Assembly (NCBI RefSeq): GCF_000328565.1
Contig: NC_019957.1
Coordinates: 310,001-374,000 of the forward strand
Length of the DNA stretch: 64,000 nt
Reading direction: 5' to 3'
DNA from: Mycobacterium sp. JS623
GTDB taxonomy: Bacteria > Actinomycetota > Actinomycetes > Mycobacteriales > Mycobacteriaceae
Shown piece by piece: positions 26,513 through 35,553 of this stretch (position 1 is its first letter; each line of letters starts with the position of its first letter). Under the pieces are notes generated by a model. The model was given only the letters and a program-made list of their open reading frames with translations. It ran no database searches and had not been told where the DNA came from. A program made the position numbers and the translations under genes.

Positions 26513-26632
26513 TTATCTGGTAACGCAGCTGGCCAATTGCCCGACGACTGCAGGGTTGATGGCTGGGTTGGCGTCAAAGGAGAACTCCTCCAACCGCTTC
26601 GGGCGGGGAAAGCCGGCGTCGCGCCTAGCCAG
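26513..26632 (-). pseudogene. IS21-family istB fragment
   Basis: Minus-strand codons read FPRPKRLEEFSFDANPAINP followed by AVVGQLASC, which is the N-terminal region of actinobacterial IstB helper ATPases; then the frame ends in TAA at 26513-26515. The P-loop and the rest are absent. It proves past IS21 activity next to the P450 gene. Confidence 0.65.
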
Positions 26633-26650
26633 TCGTGGCCGGCGGCGTGC

Positions 26651-27892
26651 TCAGCGTCCAGCGTCGAATTCGAGGGGCACGCTGGTTGGGCCGATGATTC
26701 CGGTCATCGGCTTCCAGGTCGCGGGATGCGCGCGGCGTGGGTTGGGCATGCGCTGAGTGATGACACGGAGCGCTTCAGTGATTTCGATTCGCGCCAGATG
26801 CGCGCCTAGGCAGTAGTGCGCGCCGCCGCCGAAGGTCATTATGGCCGGTGCATCGTCGCGGGTGATGTCGAGGCTGTCCGGGTCGCGGTATACGAGGGGG
26901 TCGCGGTTGGCCGCAGCGGTGTTGGCCAAAACCACGGTGCCAGCTGGGATGGTGATCCCGGCCAGTTCGACGTCTTGGGCGGCTTTGCGGCCGACGGCGA
27001 AAATGATGGGGCAGTACCGCATCAGCTCGTGAACGGCGTTGGGGGCCAGTTCGGGATGCGTGGCCAGCAGCGCCCACTGGTCGGGGTGGTCGGCGAGGAC
27101 TTGCACCGCGGCGGCTAGCTGGTTGCGGGTGGTGTCGGTGCCCGCGGCCAGCAGGGTGGCGGCGAGCATGAGCAGCTCGTCGTGGGTGAGGCGGTCGCCG
27201 TCGTCTTCGGCGCGGATCAGATCCGAGATGATGTCGTCGGTGAGGGTGTGACGCCGCTGGGTGATCATGTCCTCGAGGTAGGCGTCGAGCTGCTGCCAGG
27301 CAGATAGGATCGCTGCCCCGTCCTGGGCAATGTTCCAGTCGAACAATTTCTTGATGTCGTCGGCCCAGGCGCCGAAAAGGGGCCAGTCTTCTCGCGGTGC
27401 ACCGAGCAGCGCGCAGATGATCGGCGTCGGATAACGCCGAGCGATGTCGGTGACCACGTCGCAGTGCCCGAGTCCGGTGAGCGGGTCAATCAGTTCGGTG
27501 ATGACCTCGATGGCCAGCGTGCGCATCCGTTCTGCGCCGCGCGGTGCGAACGCCTTGGCGATCAGTCGGCGCAGCCGATGGTGCGTTTCGCCGTCGAGGC
27601 TGAGGATGTTGGCGATTGCCCGCTCCCACAGCGGGCCGGAGGTCACGCCCTGCAGGTCAAGGCCAAGGCCGCGGGCGGTGATGAATCTGGGGTCGCGCAG
27701 CACGGTGCGCACTAGCTCATAGGTCAATACCTCGGGGGCGTAGGGTCCGATCACGATCGGCGCTCGGCGGCGTGCTGCGGCGATGATGTGGTGCGCCTCG
27801 AACGGGTCGCGTACGTGCAGATAAGCGATCGATGGCAGCCCAGCGTCGAAAACGGTTGGGCCGCTGTTTGTGGGCACGGTGTCGGTGGTCAT
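26651..27892 (-). CDS. Cytochrome P450
   Basis: A 413-residue soluble bacterial P450. The I-helix motif is AAGTDTTRNQ (about residue 250), the ExxR motif lies in HELMRYCP, and the heme loop is FGGGAHYCLGAHLAR with the Cys ligand near residue 360. It inserts oxygen into an organic substrate using electrons from ferredoxin; no ferredoxin or reductase gene is adjacent. The ATG at 27892 has GGAGG-like bases (CACGGAGGCCACC) upstream. CYP family and substrate cannot be given from sequence alone. Confidence 0.92.
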   Translation of the reverse strand: MTTDTVPTNSGPTVFDAGLPSIAYLHVRDPFEAHHIIAAARRRAPIVIGPYAPEVLTYELVRTVLRDPRFITARGLGLDLQGVTSGPLWERAIANILSLDGETHHRLRRLIAKAFAPRGAERMRTLAIEVITELIDPLTGLGHCDVVTDIARRYPTPIICALLGAPREDWPLFGAWADDIKKLFDWNIAQDGAAILSAWQQLDAYLEDMITQRRHTLTDDIISDLIRAEDDGDRLTHDELLMLAATLLAAGTDTTRNQLAAAVQVLADHPDQWALLATHPELAPNAVHELMRYCPIIFAVGRKAAQDVELAGITIPAGTVVLANTAAANRDPLVYRDPDSLDITRDDAPAIMTFGGGAHYCLGAHLARIEITEALRVITQRMPNPRRAHPATWKPMTGIIGPTSVPLEFDAGR

Positions 27893-28146
27893 GGTGGCCT
27901 CCGTGGTTGTCGGGGTGTGAGTCGACTATCCGGTGAGCAAAGGCTCAGACCATCCGCCCCAGCGCGTAGATCCGCCCGCCGAGGGGTCGTAGATCGCGCC
28001 GCGTGTGGCGGTCTACGCCGGTGTGGTTAGACGCTGAGGCTGGTCGCCACACGTGTGGCCAGGGCGCATCAATACGCGTGCGAGCGGCGCTAATCTGCGC
28101 GTTTGCGCTGATGTTTGCCGTTCGTGGTGGCCGCATGCTGGCTAGC
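27893..28146. promoter_or_regulatory. Divergent promoter region of P450 and LuxR-cyclase genes
   Basis: About 250 bases between divergent genes. The LuxR-cyclase protein is a likely regulator of the P450 gene by position. No clear palindrome stands out. Reading frame for the cyclase remains open upstream to 28003. Confidence 0.4.
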
Positions 28147-31100
28147 ATGAGCGAGATCGATCGCCGCGCGGATATGCCGCTGGTGGACTGGAGCGAGTTG
28201 GCCATGAGCGCGCTTTTGCCCACCGGAACGGTGACGCTGCTGTTGGCCGACGTCGAGGGCTCGACACGGTTGTGGGAGACCCAACCCGAGGACATGACAG
28301 CCGCCCTCGACCTGCTCAATCACACCGTCGACGACCTGGTCAGTACCCATGACGGGGTGCGGCCGGTCGAGCAGGGCGAAGGTGACAGCTTCGTCATTGC
28401 GTTCGCCCGCGCCAGCGACGCCGTCGCCTGCGCACTGCAGCTGCAGTTGACCGTGCGCCCGCCGATCCGCATCCGGATTGCGCTGCACACCGGGGAAGTG
28501 CAGTTGCGTGACGCCGGCAACTATGCCGGGCCCACCATCAACCGGACCGCGCGGCTGCGCGACCTAGCCCACGGCGGACAGACGGTGCTGTCGGGCGCAA
28601 CCGAACAATTGGTCGTTGACCGGCTATCGGCCGATGCCTGGTTGTCCGACTTGGGCGTTCACGCGTTGCGTGACCTGCCTCGCCCGGAGCGAGTGATCCA
28701 ACTCAACCATCGCGACCTGCCCAACGACTTCCCGCCGCTGCGCACCGCCAATGACGTTGCCAATTCCCATCTTCCAGTCCAGTTGACCAGCTTCGTCGGC
28801 CGCAATTCACAGATCAGCGACATCGCACAGACCGTCAAAGAGAACAGGCTGGTGACGCTGACCGGCGCGGGCGGCGTGGGCAAGACCCGGTTGGCAGTCC
28901 AGGTCGCCGACCAGGTGGCCGACGAATTCGCCGGCGGGGTCTGGTTTGTCGACCTTGCTCCGGTCGCCAATCCGCTACTGGCGCCCGTCGTGCTTGCGCG
29001 GACGTTGGGTCTTGCCGACCAACCCGGCCGCTCCACCATGGAGATGGTGTCGAGGTTTGTCCGGGACCGCATGATGCTGCTGGTTCTCGACAACTGCGAG
29101 CACCTCTTGGACGCCACCGCGGATCTGGTGATGGTTCTGCTTGATGCGGGCCCGGATGTGACTGTGCTGGCGACCAGCCGCGAGCCGATCGGCATCGCCG
29201 GCGAGCTGACCTGGCGGGTGCCGTCGCTGTCGGTGGACAGCGAAGCGATCGAGTTGTTTGTTGACCGCGCCCGCCGCACAAGGCCCGATTTCTGCCTCAC
29301 CGAAGACAATTCGTCGGTGATCGCCGAGATTTGTCGGCGTCTGGATGGCATGCCGCTGGCGATCGAGCTGGCCGCCGCGCGAACCCGCACACTGTCGCTG
29401 ACCCAGATCGTCGACGGCCTGCACCATAGTTTCCGCCTACTCGCCGGCAGCTCACGCAGCGCGGTTCGCCGCCAGCAGACGCTGCGCGCGTCCATCGACT
29501 GGTCACACGCCATGCTCACTGAGCCCGAACGCATCCTGTTCCGCCGCCTGGCGCTGTTCATGGGTGAATTCAACATCGACGCCGCCCACGCCGTGGGAGC
29601 CGACGCCGACGTCGAGCATTATCAGCTGATCGATCTGCTCGGACTGCTCGTCGATAAATCGCTGGTCGTCGCTGAAGAAGCCGACGCCACGATGCGATAC
29701 CGGCTGCTGGAGACGGTCCGTCAGTACGGTCTCGAAAAGCTCACGGAGTCCGGCGAAGCCGAAGCGGTGCGCACCCGCCACCGCGACCACTACACGACCG
29801 CCGCGGCCACGCTGGCAGCACAGGCACGCGGCGACGGGGCGCCGTTGGTTCCGTGGGCCGAGCTCGAAATGGCCAACCTGCGGGCAGCGCATGCCTGGAG
29901 TTGCGACGTCGGGCAGTTCGGGCCGGCTTTGCAGCTGGTGTCGGCGTTGCAGCGGCTGTGGCTCACGCGCGGACGGTTCCGCGAGGGCGTGGCCGGGTTC
30001 GACGCCGTCTTCAGCGACGAGCGATATCGGGACGCCGACGTCGCGCCCGAGGTGTGGGTGCGCGCTGTCGCCGACGCCGGGCTGTTGGCGGTCTGGTTCT
30101 CAGTGCCGTTCAGCCTGCAACGCGCGCAGGAAGCCCTGGCCGCGGCGCGCCAACTCGACGACCGGGCACTGGTCGCGCATAGCCTGACGACCTGCGGCAT
30201 GCTGGCAATTTTCAACCCCGAGTTGGCAGGCCCGTATCTTGCCGAGGCGGTGGATCTGGCCCGTACAACCGGAGATCTTGCCGCCCTTTCTCAACTGCGC
30301 GCCTACCAATGCTTCGTCGGCGGTGTCGCCGGTGAGCCTCTCGCCGCGCAGGCGGCCGGCGAGGAAGGTAGAGACCTCGCCGATGCGCTCGGCGACAGCT
30401 TCACGTCCCGCTACAGCCGAACGTTCCTTGGGACAGCGCTGGCACAGCAAGGCAGGCTGATCGAGGGCGCCCTGGTCCCCCGTTTACTGATCGGGGAGGC
30501 GCGGGCCACCGCCGACCGCCCGATGGAAGTATTCGGTCTGATTACCCTGGCGCAAGCGCTCGCGTTCAGCGGCGACGCCACTGCGGCGCGCGCCGCGGCC
30601 GAACTTGCCCTAGAGATTGGAGCCGCGCTGGGCGGTTTCCACGAGGACACCGCCTATGTCGCGCTGGCCAATTCGGCTTTGGCCGATGGCGATGCCGTGG
30701 CCGCAAAGGAGGCATGCGAGAAGGCCTGGCAGCACACCTATCCGTTGAAGGAGGTGTTCACCAGAAGCCTCGTGCCAATGGCCGAAGCCGCCCTGGGCTG
30801 CGGCGATCTGATCGCCGCCCGCCGCTGGGCCGACGACACCGTCACGGTCGCCTCCGGCCATCACCGGATGGTGGCGCTGACCGCGCGCGCCCGAGTCGCC
30901 ATCGCCCAAAGCGAGCCGGGGCGAGCCGAAACCGACCTGCACGACGCCATCGCGATCGCCGAGCGCACCGGCGGATACCTATACCTCCCGGATGCCCTGG
31001 AATGCCTGGCATCCCTAGCTGCCGACACCAGCCCCGAGTATGCCGCCAGGCTCATCGGTGCTGCCGACAACATCGGGCAGCGTAATGGCAACCAGCGATT

Positions 31101-31455
31101 CAAGGTTTTCCAAGCCGCCCACGACACAGCGCTGACAACAACACGAGACGCCTTGGGACAGAAAGCCTTTGAGGCCGCGTGGTCGGAAGGAAACGTGCTA
31201 TCTACAAGCGAGGCTATCGGCTACACGCAGCGCGGTCGCGGCGTTCGCGGGCGCCCGGCCCGCGGGTGGGAATCGCTGACGCCCACCGAACTTGACGTCG
31301 TTCGACTCGTCAGCGACGGCCTGTCCAACAAAGACATCGGCGCGCGGCTGTTCGTCTCACCGCGAACCGTGCAGACCCACCTCACCCACGTCTACACCAA
31401 ACTCGCGTTGACTTCACGCGTACAACTGGTCCAAGAAGCAGCACGCCACACCTGA
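28147..31455 (+). CDS. Cyclase-ATPase-LuxR transcriptional regulator
   Basis: About 1102 residues. Residues 25-190: class III nucleotide cyclase domain (LLADVEGSTRLW with metal Asp; GEGDSFVIAFARA; HTGEVQLRD). Residues 215-500: NB-ARC/AAA ATPase with TGAGGVGKTRL (about 240) and LLVLDNCEHLLD. Middle: helical repeats. C-terminus (about 1040-1100): LuxR helix-turn-helix, LTPTELDVVRLVSDGLSNKD and VSPRTVQTHLTHVYTKLAL. Mycobacteria have several such proteins. The start is uncertain: ATG 28147 and ATG 28135 fit relatives, while the frame is open to 28003; none has a strong ribosome site. Divergent from the P450 gene, its candidate target. Confidence 0.85.
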   Translation: MSEIDRRADMPLVDWSELAMSALLPTGTVTLLLADVEGSTRLWETQPEDMTAALDLLNHTVDDLVSTHDGVRPVEQGEGDSFVIAFARASDAVACALQLQLTVRPPIRIRIALHTGEVQLRDAGNYAGPTINRTARLRDLAHGGQTVLSGATEQLVVDRLSADAWLSDLGVHALRDLPRPERVIQLNHRDLPNDFPPLRTANDVANSHLPVQLTSFVGRNSQISDIAQTVKENRLVTLTGAGGVGKTRLAVQVADQVADEFAGGVWFVDLAPVANPLLAPVVLARTLGLADQPGRSTMEMVSRFVRDRMMLLVLDNCEHLLDATADLVMVLLDAGPDVTVLATSREPIGIAGELTWRVPSLSVDSEAIELFVDRARRTRPDFCLTEDNSSVIAEICRRLDGMPLAIELAAARTRTLSLTQIVDGLHHSFRLLAGSSRSAVRRQQTLRASIDWSHAMLTEPERILFRRLALFMGEFNIDAAHAVGADADVEHYQLIDLLGLLVDKSLVVAEEADATMRYRLLETVRQYGLEKLTESGEAEAVRTRHRDHYTTAAATLAAQARGDGAPLVPWAELEMANLRAAHAWSCDVGQFGPALQLVSALQRLWLTRGRFREGVAGFDAVFSDERYRDADVAPEVWVRAVADAGLLAVWFSVPFSLQRAQEALAAARQLDDRALVAHSLTTCGMLAIFNPELAGPYLAEAVDLARTTGDLAALSQLRAYQCFVGGVAGEPLAAQAAGEEGRDLADALGDSFTSRYSRTFLGTALAQQGRLIEGALVPRLLIGEARATADRPMEVFGLITLAQALAFSGDATAARAAAELALEIGAALGGFHEDTAYVALANSALADGDAVAAKEACEKAWQHTYPLKEVFTRSLVPMAEAALGCGDLIAARRWADDTVTVASGHHRMVALTARARVAIAQSEPGRAETDLHDAIAIAERTGGYLYLPDALECLASLAADTSPEYAARLIGAADNIGQRNGNQRFKVFQAAHDTALTTTRDALGQKAFEAAWSEGNVLSTSEAIGYTQRGRGVRGRPARGWESLTPTELDVVRLVSDGLSNKDIGARLFVSPRTVQTHLTHVYTKLALTSRVQLVQEAARHT

Positions 31456-31456
31456 A

Positions 31457-31600
31457 CCCAACCGTCATGAACCCCACCTCGACGTCGACGCCGCGACCAG
31501 CATGCTGTGCGGAGCCCTCTATGGTCAGTACCTCACCAGTGCCGGGCTCTCCGAGGACTGGGCCGATCGGACACTCGCCGTCCTCTGGCGTGACCCGGGA
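31457..31600 (+). pseudogene. TetR C-terminal fragment
   Basis: Directly after the LuxR stop, the frame starting at 31457 reads EPHLDVDAATSMLCGALYGQ, YLTSAGLSEDWADRTLAVLW, the usual end of a TetR ligand domain (LIGPLYYR-type region followed by a DEDWAD helix). No helix-turn-helix part is present. The frame then degenerates. It shows a fusion of unrelated ends at 31456. Confidence 0.6.
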
Positions 31601-31639
31601 ACCCGAGGCCGGCCCGCGACTCCGACTCGGAAGCCGTCC

Positions 31640-31748
31640 GGATGCACCCGCTTCCGCAGAAGTCGCGCTGAAAGTCGATGACGAGCGCGGAGTATGCGGC
31701 GGTGCGTACCGGTTCGGCAAGTTGGGTGGCGTCCAGGTCAACGGTCAG
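31640..31748 (-). pseudogene. Isochorismatase-family N-terminal fragment
   Basis: Minus-strand codons from about 31748 read LTVDLDATQLAEPVRTAAYS, ALVIDFQRDFCGSG: the D-x-Q-RDF stretch is the first catalytic motif of isochorismatase-like hydrolases. Homology stops after about 37 codons. It overlaps the stop of the deaminase gene, so it was the next gene of that operon. Confidence 0.6.
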
Positions 31749-32199
31749 CGTCGCGTTCTTCGAATAGTTTTAGACAGGCCTCTGCCAGCACGCCACCCAG
31801 CAGCTCGATGGGTTCACCGGAACGTGCGTTGACCTCGCTGGCGGGAATTCGCACCTCGCGCTGCTGTCCCAGGGTGACTGAATGGACGGCATCCATCGTG
31901 CAACCGAACACCACCCGCGACACCCTGGCCAGCCACGCCGACGTGAAACACATCGGACAGGGCTCGACAGTCGTGTAGAGGGTGCAACCGGTGAGATCCG
32001 GTCCCATCGCGCGGGAAGCAATCCGCACCACGTTCACCTCCGCATGGCGGGTCATGTCGGCTTCCGCGACGACCCGATCGGTGCTGTCCGCTACGACATC
32101 TCCGTCCGGGCCCACCACCAGGGCGCCGAAGGGCGGCTCACCGTCACGCGTCGCCTTCTCAGCGAGCGCCAGTGCGAGCCGCATGTACTCATCGTGCAT
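31738..32199 (-). CDS. Nucleoside/guanine deaminase family protein
   Basis: A 153-residue cytidine-deaminase-fold protein. The zinc site is complete: HAEVN with the His and proton-shuttle Glu, and PCPMC with two Cys. The spacing and the stretch GCTLYTTVEPCPMCFTSAW fit guanine deaminase or tRNA-adenosine-deaminase-like proteins; the C-terminal region with EACLKLFEE is of the small guanine deaminase type. I prefer the ATG at 32199 (MHDEYMRLAL); an ATG 17 codons earlier gives an unlikely tail. Truncation of the following isochorismatase-like gene suggests the pair once acted in N-heterocycle catabolism. Confidence 0.85.
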   Translation of the reverse strand: MHDEYMRLALALAEKATRDGEPPFGALVVGPDGDVVADSTDRVVAEADMTRHAEVNVVRIASRAMGPDLTGCTLYTTVEPCPMCFTSAWLARVSRVVFGCTMDAVHSVTLGQQREVRIPASEVNARSGEPIELLGGVLAEACLKLFEERDADR

Positions 32200-32846
32200 T
32201 GCGTGTTTGCCTGCTGCCCTTGGTATTTGGCATGCGCTGCTCGGACACATCCGGACGCTGTATCTCTAGCACGGGTGTGCCCACTCGAGCGCGGATAGGA
32301 ACGAACCGCCGATCATAGGCAGGACACCCTCCACGGGACACCCCGGGCTTTTGTCCCGCCGTGGAGCGGTCGAACATCATTGGCGACCGCCTGCGTCTCT
32401 CGGATAAGTCCAACGAATTCTGCGGAACCCTAGACACGCCTCATACGGTGTGAGTCGTAGGAAGACTAAACCAGCCGACTGTTACGCAAGTTCGTTTGGA
32501 TGTGAACTCCGCGTTATGCACGGTTCGCGTCGGTTCACTTACGCCGTGACAGGAGGCCCCGGGCTCCATGCAGCAACGTGCCGCGGCAACCCCAGAGATT
32601 CGACTGCCGGTGTGACGGAATCTTCGGCTCAGTCACCGTCGCGAAAACAGCCGGCGCCGTGGGCGGCAATCGGCGTTTGCTGGGGTCGTCCTGAAGAAGG
32701 TGGCACGAATCTGAGACAAAAGTCAGATACATGACGTGAGACAACCCGCACAACCCAGGTCAGTTCGTGCGTTGTTGAAAGCCCGCGTCGACAACTTAAG
32801 TAAGCAATCAGTCGTCGGGCTGCGGAGGCAATCGGTGGTCGGTGTA
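32200..32846. other. Gap with repeat copy and hairpin
   Basis: About 650 bases. A stem-loop at 32334-32367 pairs CCACGGGACA with TGTCCCG-CC-GTGG. The fourth copy of the dispersed repeat lies at 32701. A pair of similar 15-base stretches (GCAATCAGTCGTCGG and GCAATCGGTGGTCGG) follows near 32804-32843. No gene seen. Confidence 0.5.
32701..32765 (+). repeat. Dispersed iterated repeat, copy 4 (truncated)
   Basis: Site 1 TGGCACGAATCTGAGACA at 32701 and site 2 ending in GACGTGAGACAAC starting at 32728 keep the 27-base spacing; CCCAGGTCAG follows as in the other copies, then the similarity ends. Confidence 0.75.
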
Positions 32847-34277
32847 TTACGGCAGAGCCGGTAACTCCACCGAGATCTTGGCCCCGGGGTGGTTGTCCTC
32901 GATCCGCACATGGCCGCCGTGCGCGGCGACGATGTCGGCCACGATCGCCAGGCCCAGACCGGTGCCCCCGGCGTCGCGGGCCCGTCCCTCGTCGAGGCGG
33001 ACGAAGCGCTCGAAGACTCGTTCTCTGTCTGCTAACGGAATGCCCGGCCCGTCATCGGCGATGGTCAGCATCGCTGCTCCATCCTCACTGGCGGAGGGGC
33101 GGCTATCCGCGGCTGGGGTGTGGCGGACGAGGCGGACGGTCACGGTCTGGTCGGCGTGTCGGACGGCGTTGCGGATGAGGTTGCGCACCATCCGGTGTAG
33201 GGCGACCGGGTCGCCGAGCACGCGCACCGGGGAGATGCCGGTGGTGTCGATTTGTGGCGCGCTCGCTTCGCGGGCTTCTCGCACGGTTTCCCACACCAGA
33301 TCGTCGAGGTCGATGGGACGGCGGTGCAGGCGGGGATCAGCATCTAGGCGCGCCAGTTGAAGCAGATCGTCTACCAGCGCGGTGAGCCGCGTGACCTGTT
33401 GCAAGGACAGTTGTCTCGCAGCGGTGGTCTTGGTGTCGCTTTCTCCTTCGGGTGGGTGGCGGAGGTCGATTTCCAGCCGGGCGCGCAGCGTCGCTAGCGG
33501 AGTGCGCAGTTCGTGGGCGGCGTCGGCGACGAAGCGGCGTTGGCGATCTGCGGCGGTCGCGATCCGTTCCAACAGGTCATTGAAAGTCTGGGCAAGCCGC
33601 CCCAGCTCATCGTCTGAGGCGGGGACGTCGAGGCGTTGCTGCAAATCTGTCCCAGGGATGGCGGCCGCCTGGCGACGTATCACGTCGACAGGCCGCAGTG
33701 CCCTGCCGACCAGCAACCAGCCGACCAGTGCAAGTAGTGCCACCATCGTCGGCACGCCGATGATCAACGCAGCGCCCAGTTCGGCTGTGCTGTCCGCCAG
33801 GGGGGTCGTCGGCGAACCCACGTACACGGTTACCGGACCAGTGGGCGAGGTGACCGCGAGCGCGGCCACCCGGTACGGTCCATCCAATGCCGCAGGAGTG
33901 ACCGTGTCGAGCGTAGGGCCGCTCGCCGCAGGCAGGGTGAAGAACAACCGGGGTTCGCCGTCAATGTCTCCCGAACTGCTGATCACGGTGCCGGCCCCGT
34001 CGACCACCTGCAGTACGGTCGACTCTCCCGCGGAGCGCGCCACCCTCGGATTGGCGACCCCCTTGGCTACGTCGGCGGCCACATCGCGGACCTGCCGCGT
34101 CAGGGTCGCGTCCAGATTGGCTGCCAGCACGCTGTCCACCCGCCACACCAGTAGCGTTGCGGCGGCGGCCATCCCAACCGCGATGACCAGCGTGGAGGCA
34201 GCAGTTAGCCGGGCCCGCAGTGATATCCGCCGCCACCACGGCGGTGTCGGGCGCGGCCGGTCAGCTTCAGCAGTCAC
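32847..34277 (-). CDS. OmpR-type two-component sensor histidine kinase
   Basis: A 476-residue kinase. Transmembrane helices at about residues 23-45 and 168-192 enclose an extracytoplasmic sensor domain; HAMP follows (about 193-240). The phosphorylated His is in DAAHELRTPLATLRARLE (about His255), and the ATPase domain has N (NLIRNAVRHA), G1 (DDGPGIP), F (FERFVRLD) and G2 (GTGLGLAI) boxes. Its start overlaps the response regulator stop by 4 bases (ATGA). General type is that of mycobacterial TcrY/MprB-like or CutS-like sensors; the signal is unknown. Confidence 0.93.
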   Translation of the reverse strand: MTAEADRPRPTPPWWRRISLRARLTAASTLVIAVGMAAAATLLVWRVDSVLAANLDATLTRQVRDVAADVAKGVANPRVARSAGESTVLQVVDGAGTVISSSGDIDGEPRLFFTLPAASGPTLDTVTPAALDGPYRVAALAVTSPTGPVTVYVGSPTTPLADSTAELGAALIIGVPTMVALLALVGWLLVGRALRPVDVIRRQAAAIPGTDLQQRLDVPASDDELGRLAQTFNDLLERIATAADRQRRFVADAAHELRTPLATLRARLEIDLRHPPEGESDTKTTAARQLSLQQVTRLTALVDDLLQLARLDADPRLHRRPIDLDDLVWETVREAREASAPQIDTTGISPVRVLGDPVALHRMVRNLIRNAVRHADQTVTVRLVRHTPAADSRPSASEDGAAMLTIADDGPGIPLADRERVFERFVRLDEGRARDAGGTGLGLAIVADIVAAHGGHVRIEDNHPGAKISVELPALP

Positions 34278-34966
34278 GTAGAGACACGTCGTGCCACGTC
34301 GTCGCGAAGCCGATATCCGGCCCCGCGGACCGTCTCAATGCTGCGCCGGTCAAAGGGCGCATCGATCTTGCGGCGCAGATAGCCGACATACACCTCGACG
34401 ACATTGGGGTCACCGTCGTAGAAAGCGTCCCACACGTTGGCCATGATCTGGGTCTTGGACACCACTTGGTCACGGTGACGCATCAGATACTCCAGTACCG
34501 CGAACTCCCTTGGCGTGAGGTCGATTTCGGTGGCGGCCCGACGACAGGTGCGGGCTCCAGGGTCGAGGATCAAGTCGCCCGCCACCAGCTGCGCCGGACG
34601 TTCGGGAGCCCCGCGGCGGATCACCGCCCGCAGGTGCGCCAGCAATACAACATAGGAAAACGGTTTGGTCAGATAGTCATCGGCGCCGAGATCAAGAGCG
34701 TCGGCTTCGTCGTATTCGCCATCCTTGGCGGTGAGCATCAGAATCGGAACCCAGACCCCTTCGTTGCGAAGTCTGCGCACCACCTCATACCCGGACGGCC
34801 CCGGCAACATGATGTCCAGGACCATCGCGTCGTATTCGGTGCTCCGTATTCGGGTCAACGCCTGAACGCCGTCGCGGGCGATGTCGACGGCGAATCCGTC
34901 CGCCCGCAATCCGGCAGCCAGCGTTTCGGCCAGCGCCTCTTCGTCTTCCACGAGCAAAACCCGCAT
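34274..34966 (-). CDS. OmpR family response regulator
   Basis: A 230-residue regulator. The receiver domain has the acidic pair VEDEE, phospho-acceptor Asp51 in LDIMLPG, Thr in LMLTAKD and Lys in YLTKPFS. The winged helix has LTPREFAVLEYLMRH and VEVYVGYLRRKID. I take the ATG at 34966, which has AGGCGG upstream; a TTG two codons earlier is less likely. It is co-transcribed with the kinase (4-base overlap). A small exported protein gene precedes it in the same direction and may share its regulation. Confidence 0.93.
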   Translation of the reverse strand: MRVLLVEDEEALAETLAAGLRADGFAVDIARDGVQALTRIRSTEYDAMVLDIMLPGPSGYEVVRRLRNEGVWVPILMLTAKDGEYDEADALDLGADDYLTKPFSYVVLLAHLRAVIRRGAPERPAQLVAGDLILDPGARTCRRAATEIDLTPREFAVLEYLMRHRDQVVSKTQIMANVWDAFYDGDPNVVEVYVGYLRRKIDAPFDRRSIETVRGAGYRLRDDVARRVST

Positions 34967-35082
34967 ACCCAAAACCGCCTTTCACCGATCTGCCCTGCCA
35001 GTCTGGTTCCCGGGTGGCCGCGCGGCGGCGGACCCGACGATTTCGTGGGTCCGCCGCCGTGGCACCAGGCGTTCGCCGAGCG

Positions 35083-35340
35083 TCAACGTGGCGGCGGTGC
35101 AGGCGGAGCCGGAGTGTCGGGCACCTCGGGGCCGTTCTGGTCGCCGTCCTGGAGGTTGTCCGTGTCGGCGGCACCCGTAACGTCCGGGCTGTCACCCGGT
35201 TCGGGAGCGTCCACCACTGTCGGCGGGGCCGGCGGCGGCGGTGCCGGTGCCGCGTTGGCGACCGCGATTCCTCCTCCGATCGCCGCGCCTGCAAGTGCCG
35301 ACGTCACCGCCGCCACGACCCTGCTCTTTCGGTTCAGCAT
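35083..35340 (-). CDS. Small exported Pro-rich protein
   Basis: An 85-residue protein. The signal peptide MLNRKSRVVAAVTSALAGAA IGGGIAVANA (written in two parts) ends near ANA|APA, and the mature part of about 55 residues is Pro/Asp-rich, ending PAPPAPPPR. An AAAGGAT site precedes the ATG at 35340. It lies 116 bases upstream of the response regulator gene on the same strand. By position it may be a periplasmic modulator of the sensor kinase or a target of the system; there is no direct evidence. Confidence 0.75.
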   Translation of the reverse strand: MLNRKSRVVAAVTSALAGAAIGGGIAVANAAPAPPPPAPPTVVDAPEPGDSPDVTGAADTDNLQDGDQNGPEVPDTPAPPAPPPR

Positions 35341-35553
35341 TGTCGATCCTTTCTGTGGCAGCCAATTTGGCTGTCGGATCCAACATGGCAACCGCGGCTT
35401 GTGTCGTTGCTGAACGAGCCTGAGAACGTTCACAGTCCCCGTCATCCCCGCTAGCTGAGAGCATCCTCAGCCGGGCACAGCGTCGCGTCAGCGGGTCGGA
35501 GCACGCTGAGGCCAGCAGCCGAACACGGCTGAAACTGTACGAAGGGGCCGACC
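35341..35553. promoter_or_regulatory. Divergent promoter region with stem-loop
   Basis: About 210 bases between the exported-protein/two-component genes and the phosphatase gene. GCTGAG-AGCATC-CTCAGC forms a short stem-loop near 35454-35471, and a second symmetric element CTGAGAACGTTCACAG lies near 35420. They are candidate sites for the response regulator. Confidence 0.4.

Noticed and set aside
31382..31741. A 119-codon minus-strand gene overlapping the LuxR end
   Set aside because: Its frame does not match the isochorismatase or TetR fragments and is Pro/Arg/Ser-rich shadow sequence.
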